A DNA stretch of 64,000 nt from Phaeobacter sp. J2-8 (GTDB taxonomy: Bacteria; Pseudomonadota; Alphaproteobacteria; Rhodobacterales; Rhodobacteraceae), in NCBI RefSeq assembly GCF_022867865.1, contig NZ_JALIEC010000009.1:1-64000 (forward strand), given 5' to 3'. The stretch's first letter is position 1, and each line of letters begins with the position of its first letter. A program made the position numbers and the translations under genes. Under the pieces are notes generated by a model. The model saw nothing but the letters and a program-made list of their open reading frames with translations, was not told the DNA's origin and searched no databases. Of the stretch, positions 46,816-56,188 are shown in pieces.

Positions 46816-48489
46816 CTAAGCTGTTTCCAAGGTGTTTGCCTCTGTGGACATGTCTGCCCGCCGTTGCGCGGCGCGCTGGTGCTCCAACCGTGGCACCGCC
46901 GACAAAAGCCGCTGGGTATAGGGATGTTGTGGCGCGGTCAGGATTTGTTGCGTTGGCCCGGTTTCGACGATCTCGCCTTTCAACATCACCGCAATCCTGT
47001 GGCTGACCCGTTCGACCACCGCAATGTCATGGCTGATGAACAGCATCGACACCCCGTCACGTTGTTGAATATCCGCCAGCAAATCGGTCACCCGCCGGGC
47101 GTTTGACACATCCAGCGCCGACACGGCCTCGTCCGCGACAATGATCCGGGGCCGCACCGAAAGCGCGCGGGCAATGCAGATCCGCTGGCGTTGGCCGCCG
47201 GAAAACTGATGCGGATAGCGGTCAACCGCATCCGCAGGCAGCGCCACACGCTCCAACAGATCAACCGCCAGATCGCGCCGCGCCTTGCCCGCGACCATCC
47301 CGCGCAGATACGCCGGTTCGGTCACCGCGTCACAAATCGACATGCGCGGGTTGAGCGAGGCATAGGGGTCTTGAAACACCATCTGGATATGGGCGCGATG
47401 CGTCTTGAGCGCCGCGCGGGACAGGCCGTCGATGCGAGTGCCCAGCAGGGCAATTTCACCGGCCGACGGTTCGACCAGCCGCATGATTGACCGCGCGAGC
47501 GAGGATTTTCCGCACCCGGATTCCCCCACCAGGCCCAATGTTTCCCCCTGCCCCAGCGTGACGGTCACGTCCCGCACAGCCGCCACGGACCCGGCCCGCG
47601 AAAACATGCCGCCGCCATAGCGCGTGGTCAGGTTTGTGACCTGCAACACCGGTTTTGCCCCATCCAACGGGGTTGGCGATCCTTCCCCCAGCCGCGGCGA
47701 CGCCGCCAGCAATTGCCGGGTATAGGGCGCGCGGGGGTGGGCAAAGAGATCGGCGGTATGGCCTTCTTCGACCTTTACACCATCCTTCATCACCACCACC
47801 CGATCGGCGATTTCGGCGACAATTCCCAGATCATGGGTGATAAACAGCACCGCCATGCCCATATCGGCCTGCAAGGATGCAATCAGCCGCAGGATTTCGG
47901 CCTGGGTGGTGACGTCGAGCGCGGTTGTCGGTTCATCCGCAATCAACACCTCCGGCTCACAGCTCAGCGCCATGGCGATCATCACCCGCTGGCGCTGGCC
48001 CCCAGAAAGCTCATGCGGATATTGATCCAATCGCTTTTCGGGATCGGGCAGTTTGACCCGTTCCAATGCGGCACGCGCCGCATCCCGCGCCGCACCGCCG
48101 CGCAATCCCCGATGCAGGCGCAATGCCTCGGCAAGTTGCGCGCCAATGGTCATCACCGGATTGAGCGAGGTCATCGGTTCCTGAAACACCATCGCGATCC
48201 GGTCACCGCGCAGGGCCCGCAGCGCCGCCGGGGGCAATGTGGTGATCTCTTCTGGCGTGGTGTCGCCCAACCGAATGGAGCCGCCGGTGATCTGCCCGCC
48301 TTCGCGTTCGATCAGGCGCAGGATCGACAATGCCGTGACGCTTTTGCCCGACCCGCTTTCCCCGACCAGCGCCAGGGTTTCACCACGGTGAATGTCAAAG
48401 GACAGACCATGCACCGCCTCGGTCTCACCGAAACCGACCCGCAGATCGCGGACCGATAACACAGGGGGATTGAGGGGCGTCATCATCAT
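46816..48489 (-). CDS. Peptide/oligopeptide-type ABC transporter ATP-binding protein (DppD-DppF fusion)
   Basis: 557-residue protein with two complete ABC ATPase domains fused in one chain, as in GsiA-type proteins. Domain 1: Walker [10 protein letters not shown] near residue 40, signature [23 protein letters not shown]. Domain 2: GESGCGKSS near residue 324, [23 protein letters not shown] (alanine where proline is usual). Three consecutive ATGs are possible starts (48489, 48486, 48483). It overlaps the metallophosphoesterase gene by 4 bp and is last of the importer operon. Confidence 0.93.
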   Translation of the reverse strand: MMMTPLNPPVLSVRDLRVGFGETEAVHGLSFDIHRGETLALVGESGSGKSVTALSILRLIEREGGQITGGSIRLGDTTPEEITTLPPAALRALRGDRIAMVFQEPMTSLNPVMTIGAQLAEALRLHRGLRGGAARDAARAALERVKLPDPEKRLDQYPHELSGGQRQRVMIAMALSCEPEVLIADEPTTALDVTTQAEILRLIASLQADMGMAVLFITHDLGIVAEIADRVVVMKDGVKVEEGHTADLFAHPRAPYTRQLLAASPRLGEGSPTPLDGAKPVLQVTNLTTRYGGGMFSRAGSVAAVRDVTVTLGQGETLGLVGESGCGKSSLARSIMRLVEPSAGEIALLGTRIDGLSRAALKTHRAHIQMVFQDPYASLNPRMSICDAVTEPAYLRGMVAGKARRDLAVDLLERVALPADAVDRYPHQFSGGQRQRICIARALSVRPRIIVADEAVSALDVSNARRVTDLLADIQQRDGVSMLFISHDIAVVERVSHRIAVMLKGEIVETGPTQQILTAPQHPYTQRLLSAVPRLEHQRAAQRRADMSTEANTLETA

Positions 48490-49331
48490 TCCGCCGCAAG
48501 CCGGGTGACAAAGGGCGCCAGCGGCGTGGTCCAGCGTTGGCGCGCCGGTGTGACCCGGGCCTCGAACGGATCATCGCCAAACACCTGCCAATGCAGGGTA
48601 TCGCCCAGCTCCAACATACCCCAGGCCCGCGCCGGTTCGCCACCGGTGGTGAAGCTTTCGGTCAGGCTTTGCTGGGTCAGATGCGGAATACCATTGACGG
48701 TGGTCAGGGTGTTCCAATGCACATGGCCCGCAATACAGGCCAGTGGCACCCGCGCCTGCCCCAGAACATCGCGCACCCGCTCGGCCTGGGGATAGGTCGA
48801 CACGCTGGCATTGCGTTGAAAGTAATAATTGCCGATCTGGCTGTGACCGGACACCGGCACATGGCTGGCGACCAGCGTGGGTTTGTCGGCGCGTTGCACC
48901 ATATGCGACAGCCACAGCAAATCCGCTTCTGGCAGCTCAAAGCCGACGGGGGCCTGGGCGCGATGAATCCTGGCATCCGCGCGCCACAGCGCCAGCTGCC
49001 AATCGCCAAGGTCCACCACCTGATTGCCAAGCGCGACCCCAAGAATGTCTTCGTTGTCCGCCACGCTCAGGTGGTCGCGGTCATGATTGCCGCAGATGTG
49101 ATGCACCGGCATGGTCAGCCGTTTGAAAACTTCGGCGACCTCGCGTTCAAGCCGCAAATCGGTTTCGGTGTCGATATCGGAAATGCGATCCCCGAGATCC
49201 AGCACAAGATCCGGCGTTTCGGCATTGGCCCAGTCACAGAACTGGGTCAGCAGTTCAATCGCGGTATCGCCGCGTTTGGTGTGGGACGGCGTGCCGTGGT
49301 GAATATCGGTGACAATGGCGATCCGGGTCAT
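48486..49331 (-). CDS. Calcineurin-like metallophosphoesterase
   Basis: 281-residue predicted cytoplasmic phosphoesterase. Metal-binding motifs are in canonical order: DIHHG (Asp 8, His 10), DLGDRISD near residue 45, GNHDRDH near residue 81, SHVPVSGH near residue 162 and GHVHWN near residue 201. The substrate is not evident; the fold includes cyclic-nucleotide and glycerophosphodiester phosphodiesterases. It lies inside the ABC operon between the binding protein and the ATPase, which suggests it acts on the imported compound. Confidence 0.88.
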   Translation of the reverse strand: MTRIAIVTDIHHGTPSHTKRGDTAIELLTQFCDWANAETPDLVLDLGDRISDIDTETDLRLEREVAEVFKRLTMPVHHICGNHDRDHLSVADNEDILGVALGNQVVDLGDWQLALWRADARIHRAQAPVGFELPEADLLWLSHMVQRADKPTLVASHVPVSGHSQIGNYYFQRNASVSTYPQAERVRDVLGQARVPLACIAGHVHWNTLTTVNGIPHLTQQSLTESFTTGGEPARAWGMLELGDTLHWQVFGDDPFEARVTPARQRWTTPLAPFVTRLAAE

Positions 49332-49397
49332 GGATTTGGCTCCTGGGGATGGGGACAGGCCGGGCGCGAACGCCCGACCCTTTTGGGGTGACGCAGC

Positions 49398-50951
49398 TTA
49401 GCTGCCGACCAGCGTGATGCTGCCCGCGCGGAAGTCGAGCACATAGGGGATGTGACCCGGCATCGGCGCCCAGTTGATGGAATTTTTCATGCCCCAGCTT
49501 TCAAAGGGACGATAGAGCGGCAGAACCGCAGGATCGGCTTTGACCCGGTCCATCAGCTCGACATAAGCGGCCTTGCGGATTTCGACGTCGGTGGAATAGC
49601 GGAACCGATCCCACATTTCGGCATATTCCGCATCGGTGTTGAACCGGCCTTCGCTTTGCGATGGCCCATCCGGGGCCCACATCACGCCAAACGATCCAAA
49701 GGGGTCCGCGAAATACATCGGGTTGGACCAGTTGCGCGCCATCATCTCGGGATCATTGCCGGACCACTGGTCCTGTACGTTGACCTTGCCCTTGATGCCG
49801 ACATTGGCCCACATTTCCATGATCGCCTGTGCCGCCAACAAACCGTTGGTGTAATAGGTCGGCGCGGTGTCGAACTGAATTTCGAACCCGTCATACCCGG
49901 CTTCGGCCAGCAATGTCTTGGCCCGTTCGGGATCATATTCAAAAGTCACCAGATCCGGCTGATGCAACGCACCCATTTCCGCCATGGTGTGGGTCGATGG
50001 CACAACCGCCTTGCCCAGCCACAAAGCTTCGTTCAGCGCGTCGCGGTCGATGGCCAGGCTCATCGCCTGACGGATGCGCGGGTCTTCCAGTTTGGGGTGG
50101 TTCTGGTTCATGATCATCACATGAAACAGCGCCGTCGCCGAACCTGCGGTTTTCATCGCCGGGTCATTGTCGATCAGCGACAATTGGTCAGGCGCGATAT
50201 TGGTCACAATATCCGCTTCGCCGGTTTTCAGCGCGGTAATGCGGCTGGCGGTTTCGGCGATCTGAACCACGTTCACCCGTTCCAGCGGCGCGGTTTCGCC
50301 CCAAAAGTCGTCAAACCGTTCCCAAACCAGCTTTTCGCCCGGCTGAAAGGTTTCAACCTTGTAAGGGCCAGTGCCGACCGGGGCCAGGGCGAACGCTTCA
50401 AAGTCGCTGTCTTCGGCCACTTCGGGATCGCCGGTCAGCGCCTTGGTGTAAGCTTCGGGAATGATCATGACCTGCTGCAAGGAAATCAGCGTTTCCCAAA
50501 GCGGCTCTTCGCGGTTGGCATGGATGCGGATCGTGGTTTCGTCGATTTTTTCCGCCATGGGAAAGTTTGCCAGACGGTCCTTGGCCCGCACGACATAGGG
50601 CGGGAACGTCGCCTGCATCATCCGGTTCAGCGAAAAGATCACATCGTCGGCGGTCATCGCGTCGCCATTGTGAAATGTCACGCCCTGACGCAGTTTCAAT
50701 TCCATGATGGTCGGTTCAATCAGCTCCCACGACGTGGCCAGCGCCGGCACCCACTCCGGGTCCAGTTTGCTGTGGTCGCGGTCGATCAGCGTGTCAAAGC
50801 TGTTGTAATAGAACTGCGATCCGACGTTGGAATGGTCGCGGCCGGGATCAAGGTAAGAAGACACATTGGCGGCGCCAACGGTGATTTCCTGTGCAGCAAC
50901 CGCCAGCGGCAGTGCAGCAGCAAGGGCAGTGGTCAGCATCAAACGGTACAT
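49398..50951 (-). CDS. ABC transporter substrate-binding protein, family 5 (peptide/nickel type)
   Basis: 517-residue periplasmic protein with a clear signal peptide (MYRLMLTTALAAALPLAVAAQ). SBP family 5 features: LRQGVTFHNGDAMTADDVIFSLNR near residue 86, APVGTGPYKVETFQPGEK near residue 192, and RQAMSLAIDRDALNEALW near residue 293. The family binds peptides, nickel, polyols or other solutes; specificity cannot be read from sequence. It follows the two permease genes. Confidence 0.92.
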   Translation of the reverse strand: MYRLMLTTALAAALPLAVAAQEITVGAANVSSYLDPGRDHSNVGSQFYYNSFDTLIDRDHSKLDPEWVPALATSWELIEPTIMELKLRQGVTFHNGDAMTADDVIFSLNRMMQATFPPYVVRAKDRLANFPMAEKIDETTIRIHANREEPLWETLISLQQVMIIPEAYTKALTGDPEVAEDSDFEAFALAPVGTGPYKVETFQPGEKLVWERFDDFWGETAPLERVNVVQIAETASRITALKTGEADIVTNIAPDQLSLIDNDPAMKTAGSATALFHVMIMNQNHPKLEDPRIRQAMSLAIDRDALNEALWLGKAVVPSTHTMAEMGALHQPDLVTFEYDPERAKTLLAEAGYDGFEIQFDTAPTYYTNGLLAAQAIMEMWANVGIKGKVNVQDQWSGNDPEMMARNWSNPMYFADPFGSFGVMWAPDGPSQSEGRFNTDAEYAEMWDRFRYSTDVEIRKAAYVELMDRVKADPAVLPLYRPFESWGMKNSINWAPMPGHIPYVLDFRAGSITLVGS

Positions 50952-51025
50952 GGGATTTCTCCGGTTTTGGGTTTCGTCTGGTCTAGGTCAGCATTGGGCC
51001 GCTTTGGCGCGGCTCTTTGATGTTG

Positions 51026-51901
51026 TTAACGGTCGTGCAGGCGGACATCGGCGCGGTCACGCAGCCAATCGCCCAGGATCTGCACGGAAAAGGTCAGCGC
51101 CACGATCAGCACCGCAGGTGTCAGCACAATCCACGGCGCGGTGGGCATGTAATCCCGCCCCAGCCCCACCATCGAGCCAAGCGAAGGTTGCGGCGGTTGC
51201 ACGCCAAGCCCAAGAAAGCTGAGCGTGCTTTCCAGGATCACGATATTCGACAGCGCCAGGGTGAACTGTACCACCAGGGGCGACACCAGATTGGGCAGGA
51301 CATGACGCCATGCGGCATAGATCGGCCCTGCCCCGGCGGTCCAGGCGGCCTCGATAAAGGGCAACGCCGACAGACGGCGCACCTCGGCCCGCACGATCCG
51401 GGCATATTGTTCCCATCCCGCGATGCCCAGCACCATGACCAGCACCGTCAGGCTTGACCCCAGAAGCGACAGGATCAACAGCGCGACAAGAGTAAAGGGG
51501 ATCGCGATCTGCATATCGACCAGCGACATGATCGCATCTTCGACCCAACCGCGCCGCAGCCCGGCAATCAACCCCAGCGTGCCGCCGATCACCAACCCGA
51601 TCAGCGCCCCGGCAAAGGCCAGCATCAGCGTCAGTCGCAAACCATGCAAGGCCCGCGCCAGAACATCCCGGCCCAATTCATCCGTGCCGGCAAAATGCCC
51701 GGACAGATAGCGCTCAAACCCCAATGGTGGGCGCAGACGGCTGAGCAGGCTTTGATCCAGCGGACCAAAGGGCAGGATCACCGGCGCAAACACCGCCAGG
51801 GCGACCAACAGCACCGCCAGCCCAATGGCGATTTTCTGGATGAAATCCGTGCGTCCGGTCTTGCGCCGGGGGCGCGTCATCGGATCTGCGAGAATGGCCA
51901 T
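51026..51901 (-). CDS. ABC transporter permease, DppC type
   Basis: 291-residue inner-membrane permease with six hydrophobic segments. It has the OppC N-terminal region (FAPVILPFGPLDQSLLSRL), GTDELGRDVLARALHGLRLTL near residue 73, and the EAA-like loop WTAGAGPIYAAWRHVLPNL near residue 198. I chose the ATG at 51901 (GAGGAGAGACAAA upstream); the frame stays open into the upstream permease gene in another phase. Confidence 0.92.
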   Translation of the reverse strand: MAILADPMTRPRRKTGRTDFIQKIAIGLAVLLVALAVFAPVILPFGPLDQSLLSRLRPPLGFERYLSGHFAGTDELGRDVLARALHGLRLTLMLAFAGALIGLVIGGTLGLIAGLRRGWVEDAIMSLVDMQIAIPFTLVALLILSLLGSSLTVLVMVLGIAGWEQYARIVRAEVRRLSALPFIEAAWTAGAGPIYAAWRHVLPNLVSPLVVQFTLALSNIVILESTLSFLGLGVQPPQPSLGSMVGLGRDYMPTAPWIVLTPAVLIVALTFSVQILGDWLRDRADVRLHDR

Positions 51902-51912
51902 TTTGTCTCTCC

Positions 51913-52839
51913 TCAGCTGCGGGCAAGTCGGATGCGCGGGTCTGCCAGCGCATAAGACAGGTCCGTGACGGCATTGATGATCACGACCGCGACGGCCACG
52001 GTGATCACCCCGAATTGCAACACCGGGTAATCCCGGATCAGCGCGGCATTGACCAAAAGCTGGCCAATGCCCGGCCAGGAAAAGATGCTTTCGACCACGA
52101 CGCTGCCCGCAGCGGCCAATCCCGCAACCTGAAGGCCGATGACCGAAATCACCGTGACCCCGGCATTGCCCAGCCCGTGGCGCAACACGACACGCGCCTC
52201 GCGCAGGCCCTTGGCACGGGCGGTGCGGATGAAATCCTGGCCCAGCACATCCAGCATTGCGTTGCGGGTGAACCGCGTCAGCGCCGCAATCAACACCCCC
52301 GACATGGCAATGGTCGGCATGATGAAATGTGCAAAGGTGGCATTGCCCACCACCGGCAACCAGTTGAGCCAGTAGGAAAATACCAGGATCATCACGATCG
52401 ACAGGATAAAGGACGGCACCGCATAGCCGGTAAAGGCCAGCATCATCACCGCCGATCCGACCCAGCTTCTGCGATAAAGCGCCGCCAGAATGCCCAGCGG
52501 GATCGACAACGCCACCGTCAGCCCGACCGAGGCCAGCAACAATTGCCCCGATGCCCAAAGCCGGTCGCCGACAACCTCGGTCACGGGGCGACGATCCACA
52601 AAGCTGAGACCGAATTCCCCCGACAGCGCCCCGCGCAGGAACGCCAGATATTGTTGCCACAGGCTGCCATCCAGCTGGAAGTATCGGATCAGCTCTGCCC
52701 GCCCTTCGGTGGTCAGCCCGTCGCCCAGAAAGGTGTCGATCGGATTGCCCGACAACCGGGTCGCGATGAAGGTCACCGTGGCAATGGCAAACAGCGTCAC
52801 CACGGATTTCACCAGAATACGCGTCACATAAGGGATCAT
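51913..52839 (-). CDS. ABC transporter permease, DppB type
   Basis: 308-residue inner-membrane permease with six hydrophobic segments. FIATRLSGNPIDTFLG near residue 24, the EAA-like loop FIRTARAKGLREARVVLRHGLGNA near residue 207 and VVESIFSWPGIGQLLVNA near residue 249 are DppB signatures. The ATG overlaps the stop of the HAD gene by 4 bp, so the hydrolase and permease are translationally coupled. Confidence 0.93.
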   Translation of the reverse strand: MIPYVTRILVKSVVTLFAIATVTFIATRLSGNPIDTFLGDGLTTEGRAELIRYFQLDGSLWQQYLAFLRGALSGEFGLSFVDRRPVTEVVGDRLWASGQLLLASVGLTVALSIPLGILAALYRRSWVGSAVMMLAFTGYAVPSFILSIVMILVFSYWLNWLPVVGNATFAHFIMPTIAMSGVLIAALTRFTRNAMLDVLGQDFIRTARAKGLREARVVLRHGLGNAGVTVISVIGLQVAGLAAAGSVVVESIFSWPGIGQLLVNAALIRDYPVLQFGVITVAVAVVIINAVTDLSYALADPRIRLARS

Positions 52840-53591
52840 CGGCGGGGCCTCCTTTCAATGTGAATGAATTTCATCCCAAGCCGCGCGGCGGCGCGGCCAT
52901 CGGTCAGGGCATTGTCACCGACAAACACCGCGTCGTCGGCGGTCAGACCGCTGCGCGCCAATGCCATGGTCAGCATCATCGGATCGGGCTTGCCCAGGCT
53001 GCGCCATGTCAAATCCGGCTTGATCGCGCGCAGCGCCGCCAGCAGGGCCCCGGTTTCGGCCACTGGCTGATTGTCCTGCCCGGGATGGGACAGATCTTCG
53101 TTCGCCACCCAAAGCGGCACGCCGCGCGCAACAAGCGCCAGGATCGGCCCCATGGTGTCGACCGTCACACTGCTGTGGCGACACAACAAAATCGCATCCG
53201 GGTCTTGCGCATCCGGGTCAATACCCAGAGATTTTGCCAAATCTATCAATGTATTATCGGCAAACAGCGCAATGCTTTTGATCTCTTCCACCCGCGCGAG
53301 GTAATCCAGCGCGGTTTCCCCCGCCAAAAGAATGCGCGCAGGCGGCACCGCTATGCCGATGTCGCCCAGCCGTTGCGACAATGCGACCGCCGTGGTGTCC
53401 GATGCATTCGACACGATCCACAGCCGCGCGCCGCAGGCCGCGACAAAATCCGCGGTATCCGCGAAACGACGCCCTTCTGAAATCAAGCAGCCATCCAGAT
53501 CACACAGAACCAGATCCGCCTGCGCCACCGCATTGGCATCCAGCACCGGATAGCGTTCCGTCAATGGAACAAGCGTCGTTACATCGTCCAA
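52836..53591 (-). CDS. HAD-superfamily IIA phosphatase (NagD-like)
   Basis: 251-residue HAD hydrolase. Motif I LCDLDGCLISEGRR near residue 29 (nucleophile Asp), motif II IVSNASD near residue 59, motif III lysine in SLGKPDPMML near residue 199, motif IV VFVGDNALTDGRAA near residue 222. The IIA subfamily includes p-nitrophenyl-phosphate, phosphoglycolate and sugar-phosphate phosphatases. It is the first gene of the ABC importer operon and divergent from a LysR gene, supporting a phosphorylated substrate. Confidence 0.9.
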   Translation of the reverse strand: MDDVTTLVPLTERYPVLDANAVAQADLVLCDLDGCLISEGRRFADTADFVAACGARLWIVSNASDTTAVALSQRLGDIGIAVPPARILLAGETALDYLARVEEIKSIALFADNTLIDLAKSLGIDPDAQDPDAILLCRHSSVTVDTMGPILALVARGVPLWVANEDLSHPGQDNQPVAETGALLAALRAIKPDLTWRSLGKPDPMMLTMALARSGLTADDAVFVGDNALTDGRAAARLGMKFIHIERRPRR

Positions 53592-53653
53592 GTCATTGTC
53601 TCCTGACGGGTGCAGGGCAACGACCCCGCTTCTTGCGGTGACATCTGACGGCG

Positions 53654-53715
53654 CTTTGTAATGTTCCTGCTACAAAGCAAAGCTAGACTTGGAGAGAAGC
53701 AAAGTCAGACTTTGG
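53654..53715. promoter_or_regulatory. LysR-type control region: inverted and direct repeats
   Basis: CTTTGTA-N10-TACAAAG (53654-53677) is a perfect 7-bp inverted repeat. It is followed by AGCAAAGCTAGACTT (53675-53689) and AGCAAAGTCAGACTT (53699-53713), near-identical direct repeats 24 bp apart. The set lies before the LysR start and opposite the HAD/ABC operon, a usual place for LysR sites. Confidence 0.6.
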
Positions 53716-53726
53716 AATCTGTGAAA

Positions 53727-54614
53727 ATGACCCTGAGCTCGACCCGATTGGCCGCCATTCGTGCGGTGGCAGAGACCGGATCTTTTTCCGCGGCGGCCCG
53801 TGCCCTGGGGGTGACGCAACCCAATGTGTCCGGGCAGGTGCGCGCGCTGGAGGCCGATTTTGCGGTCCGGCTGTTCCTGCGCGAAGCCGGCCAGCTTTTG
53901 CCGACGGCGCTGTGCCTGAAAATCTGTGATCTGGCGGAACGCGCCGCCGAGGCCCAGGGCGAGGCAGAGCGGCTGTTGCGCAGTCGGTCGTCGCTGCGCG
54001 AGGGGCGGATTGCCATCGGGCTTGGCAATGCGATGCCCGGCATGGCGGTGATCGCCGCCTTTCACCGCGCCTATCCCGGTGTCACATTGGACGTGGAAAC
54101 CGGATCACATCAAAAAATCGCCCGCGCGGTCCGCACCCATGAATGTGAAATCGGGGTGCTGCCGGATGTGCCGAATGATCCACGGTTTCGCCGCGAACAT
54201 CTGACCCGGTCCGAGGTGATCGCCATCGCCCCGGCCGCGCATCCCCTGGCGCAGAAATCCATGGTCACCGCCGCCGACCTGGCGCAAGAGCCGCTGATCT
54301 TTCGGTCGTCCGGGTCATCAACCCAACGTGCGGTGGAAAAGATGTTTGCCCAGGCGCGGCTGACCCCTCAGCCGTTCCTGACCCTTGATGCGCGCGATGG
54401 CCTGTACGAGGCGGTGGTGAACGGCCTTGGCATCGGTTTCATGTGGCGCGCCAGCACCAGCCGCACAGACGGCGTTGCGCGGCTGCCGATCGTCGAGATG
54501 CAGGGCATCGCCACCCATGAAACGGTGTTCAGCCTGAAGGACAGCCAAAACCCGATCATCGAGGCCTTTTTCGCCACCGCCATGGGGTTCGACATGCCAC
54601 GTGACGCGCACTAG
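53727..54614 (+). CDS. LysR-family transcriptional regulator
   Basis: 295 residues from the ATG at 53727 (MTLSSTRLAAIRAVAETGSF). The helix-turn-helix is FSAAARALGVTQPNVSGQVRALE (residues about 19-41). The effector domain has RIAIGLGNAMPGMAVIAAFHRAYPGV and VVNGLGIGFMWRAS. It probably controls the divergent HAD/ABC operon; the tungstate genes converge on it and are a less likely target. An ATG at 53661 extends the frame by 22 residues but would place the start inside the inverted-repeat operator. Confidence 0.88.
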   Translation: MTLSSTRLAAIRAVAETGSFSAAARALGVTQPNVSGQVRALEADFAVRLFLREAGQLLPTALCLKICDLAERAAEAQGEAERLLRSRSSLREGRIAIGLGNAMPGMAVIAAFHRAYPGVTLDVETGSHQKIARAVRTHECEIGVLPDVPNDPRFRREHLTRSEVIAIAPAAHPLAQKSMVTAADLAQEPLIFRSSGSSTQRAVEKMFAQARLTPQPFLTLDARDGLYEAVVNGLGIGFMWRASTSRTDGVARLPIVEMQGIATHETVFSLKDSQNPIIEAFFATAMGFDMPRDAH

Positions 54615-54644
54615 CGCGGGGCGGTGTTTGCATTCGGGATCGGG

Positions 54645-55481
54645 CTATTGCGCCGGTGCCGCCTCGGCCTCGGCTTCTGCATCGGCGTTGAACACGAACA
54701 GCGCCTCGCCGTTGATCTGATAGCCGTCGATCAGCGCCTTTGCCCGGTCGGACACCAACCATTGCTCCAGCTGTTCAGCCAGGTCATGTTTGACATGCGC
54801 ATGCCGGTCCGGGTTCACCGGCAGATAGGCATATTGGTTGAACAGCACCGGATCGCCGGCATAGGCCAGCGCCATGTCGCCCTTGTTGCCAAAGTTGAGC
54901 CAGCTTGCCCGGTCCGACAGAATGTATCCATTCAACCCGACCGCAGTGTTCAGCGCAGCCCCCATGCCCGCGCCCACCGCCCGATACCAATCGCCAAATT
55001 CCTCGGGGTCAAGCCCGGTATTGGACCACAGGCTTTGCTCTTTTTTATGGGTGCCGCTGTCATCGCCACGTGACACAAAAACCGCCTCGGTTTCTGCAAT
55101 TCGCCGTAGGGCCGCGGTGGCGGAAAGGGCGGTGCCAATGGCCGCCGGATCATCCGCCGGACCCACAAAGATGAAATCGTTGTACATGATTTCGCGCCGA
55201 TGGGTGCCATAGCCCGTGGCGACAAAACCCTCTTCTGCGGCACGGGAATGCACAAGGATCGCATCAACATCCCCCGCCTCGCCCAGGCGGATCGCCTGTC
55301 CGGTGCCCACAACAAGCAGATGCACATCCAGATCCAGATCGGCCTTGATCTCTGGCAGCAGAACCTCTGCCAACCCGGAGTTGTGAAAGGAGGTTGTGAC
55401 CGCCATCTTCATGTCTTCTGCCGCAAACGCGCCGCCGCCCAACAGGGTGAACGCAAACCCCAACACCAAATGTCGTTTCAT
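54645..55481 (-). CDS. tupA: Tungstate ABC transporter binding protein TupA
   Basis: 278-residue periplasmic binding protein with a Sec signal (MKRHLVLGFAFTLLGGGAFA). The tungstate-family pattern is clear: TTSFHNSGLAEVLLPEI near residue 29, VVGTGQAIRLGEAGDVDAILVHSR near residue 56, MYNDFIFVGPADDPA near residue 98 and SRGDDSGTHKKEQSLW near residue 137. The C-terminus is Ala/Glu-rich. It is the last gene of the tup operon, and its end lies 30 bp from the convergent LysR gene. Confidence 0.93.
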   Translation of the reverse strand: MKRHLVLGFAFTLLGGGAFAAEDMKMAVTTSFHNSGLAEVLLPEIKADLDLDVHLLVVGTGQAIRLGEAGDVDAILVHSRAAEEGFVATGYGTHRREIMYNDFIFVGPADDPAAIGTALSATAALRRIAETEAVFVSRGDDSGTHKKEQSLWSNTGLDPEEFGDWYRAVGAGMGAALNTAVGLNGYILSDRASWLNFGNKGDMALAYAGDPVLFNQYAYLPVNPDRHAHVKHDLAEQLEQWLVSDRAKALIDGYQINGEALFVFNADAEAEAEAAPAQ

Positions 55482-56188
55482 TCGACAATATCCCCTTCTA
55501 GAAATGCCTTCGCCTGCGGCGTGGCTGGTTGGTTGAAAAAACCCTGCGCGGCGCCGGTTTCATGCACCCTGCCCCGCAGCAGAAACACCACATCATCGGC
55601 CAGACGCCGGGCCTGGCCCATATTGTGGGTGGCAAGGATCAGCCGCATGCCCTTTGCCTTGGCGGTGTGCAGAATATCTTCGATCTCGCGCGTGGCGCGA
55701 CCATCCAGCGCGGCGCAGGGCTCGTCCAGGAACAGTAGCGCCGGATCGGTGATCATCGCCCGCGCCAGCGCCAGTTTCTGGCGCTCGCCGCCGGACAACA
55801 TCGGCGCCGGGCGGTCCAGCATATCCCCCAGACCAATACGCGCCGCCCAATCCCGCGCCTGATCCTCGGCCGCACGTCGGGGGGTGCCCCGCAAGGCCAA
55901 TGGATAGCAAAGGTTCTGCAAGACCGTGCGGCGCAACATCACCGGATGCTGGAACACAAAAGCCTGATGGTGGCGGGCCTCTTCGGTGCTGCAATGCCAA
56001 CGGATCGTACCAGAGCAGAGCCGCTCTGTACCATGCAGCAACCGCAGGAACGTTGTCTTGCCTGCGCCATTGGGCCCGATCACCGCCGTCACGCCGGCCC
56101 CACCCAGACCAAGATCAATCGGCCCGACCAGCGTCTTGCCATGGCGCTGTGCGCGCGCCGCAGTCAGCGTGACGGGGAAAAGGGTCAC
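55478..56188 (-). CDS. tupC: Tungstate ABC transporter ATP-binding protein TupC
   Basis: 236-residue single-domain ABC ATPase. Walker A GPNGAGKTTFLRLL near residue 38, signature LSGGERQKLALARAM near residue 130, Walker B LLFLDEPCAALD near residue 151, and the switch histidine in ATHNMGQARR near residue 185. Overlaps tupA and tupB by 4 bp each, giving a permease-ATPase-binding protein order. Confidence 0.92.
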   Translation of the reverse strand: MTLFPVTLTAARAQRHGKTLVGPIDLGLGGAGVTAVIGPNGAGKTTFLRLLHGTERLCSGTIRWHCSTEEARHHQAFVFQHPVMLRRTVLQNLCYPLALRGTPRRAAEDQARDWAARIGLGDMLDRPAPMLSGGERQKLALARAMITDPALLFLDEPCAALDGRATREIEDILHTAKAKGMRLILATHNMGQARRLADDVVFLLRGRVHETGAAQGFFNQPATPQAKAFLEGDIVE

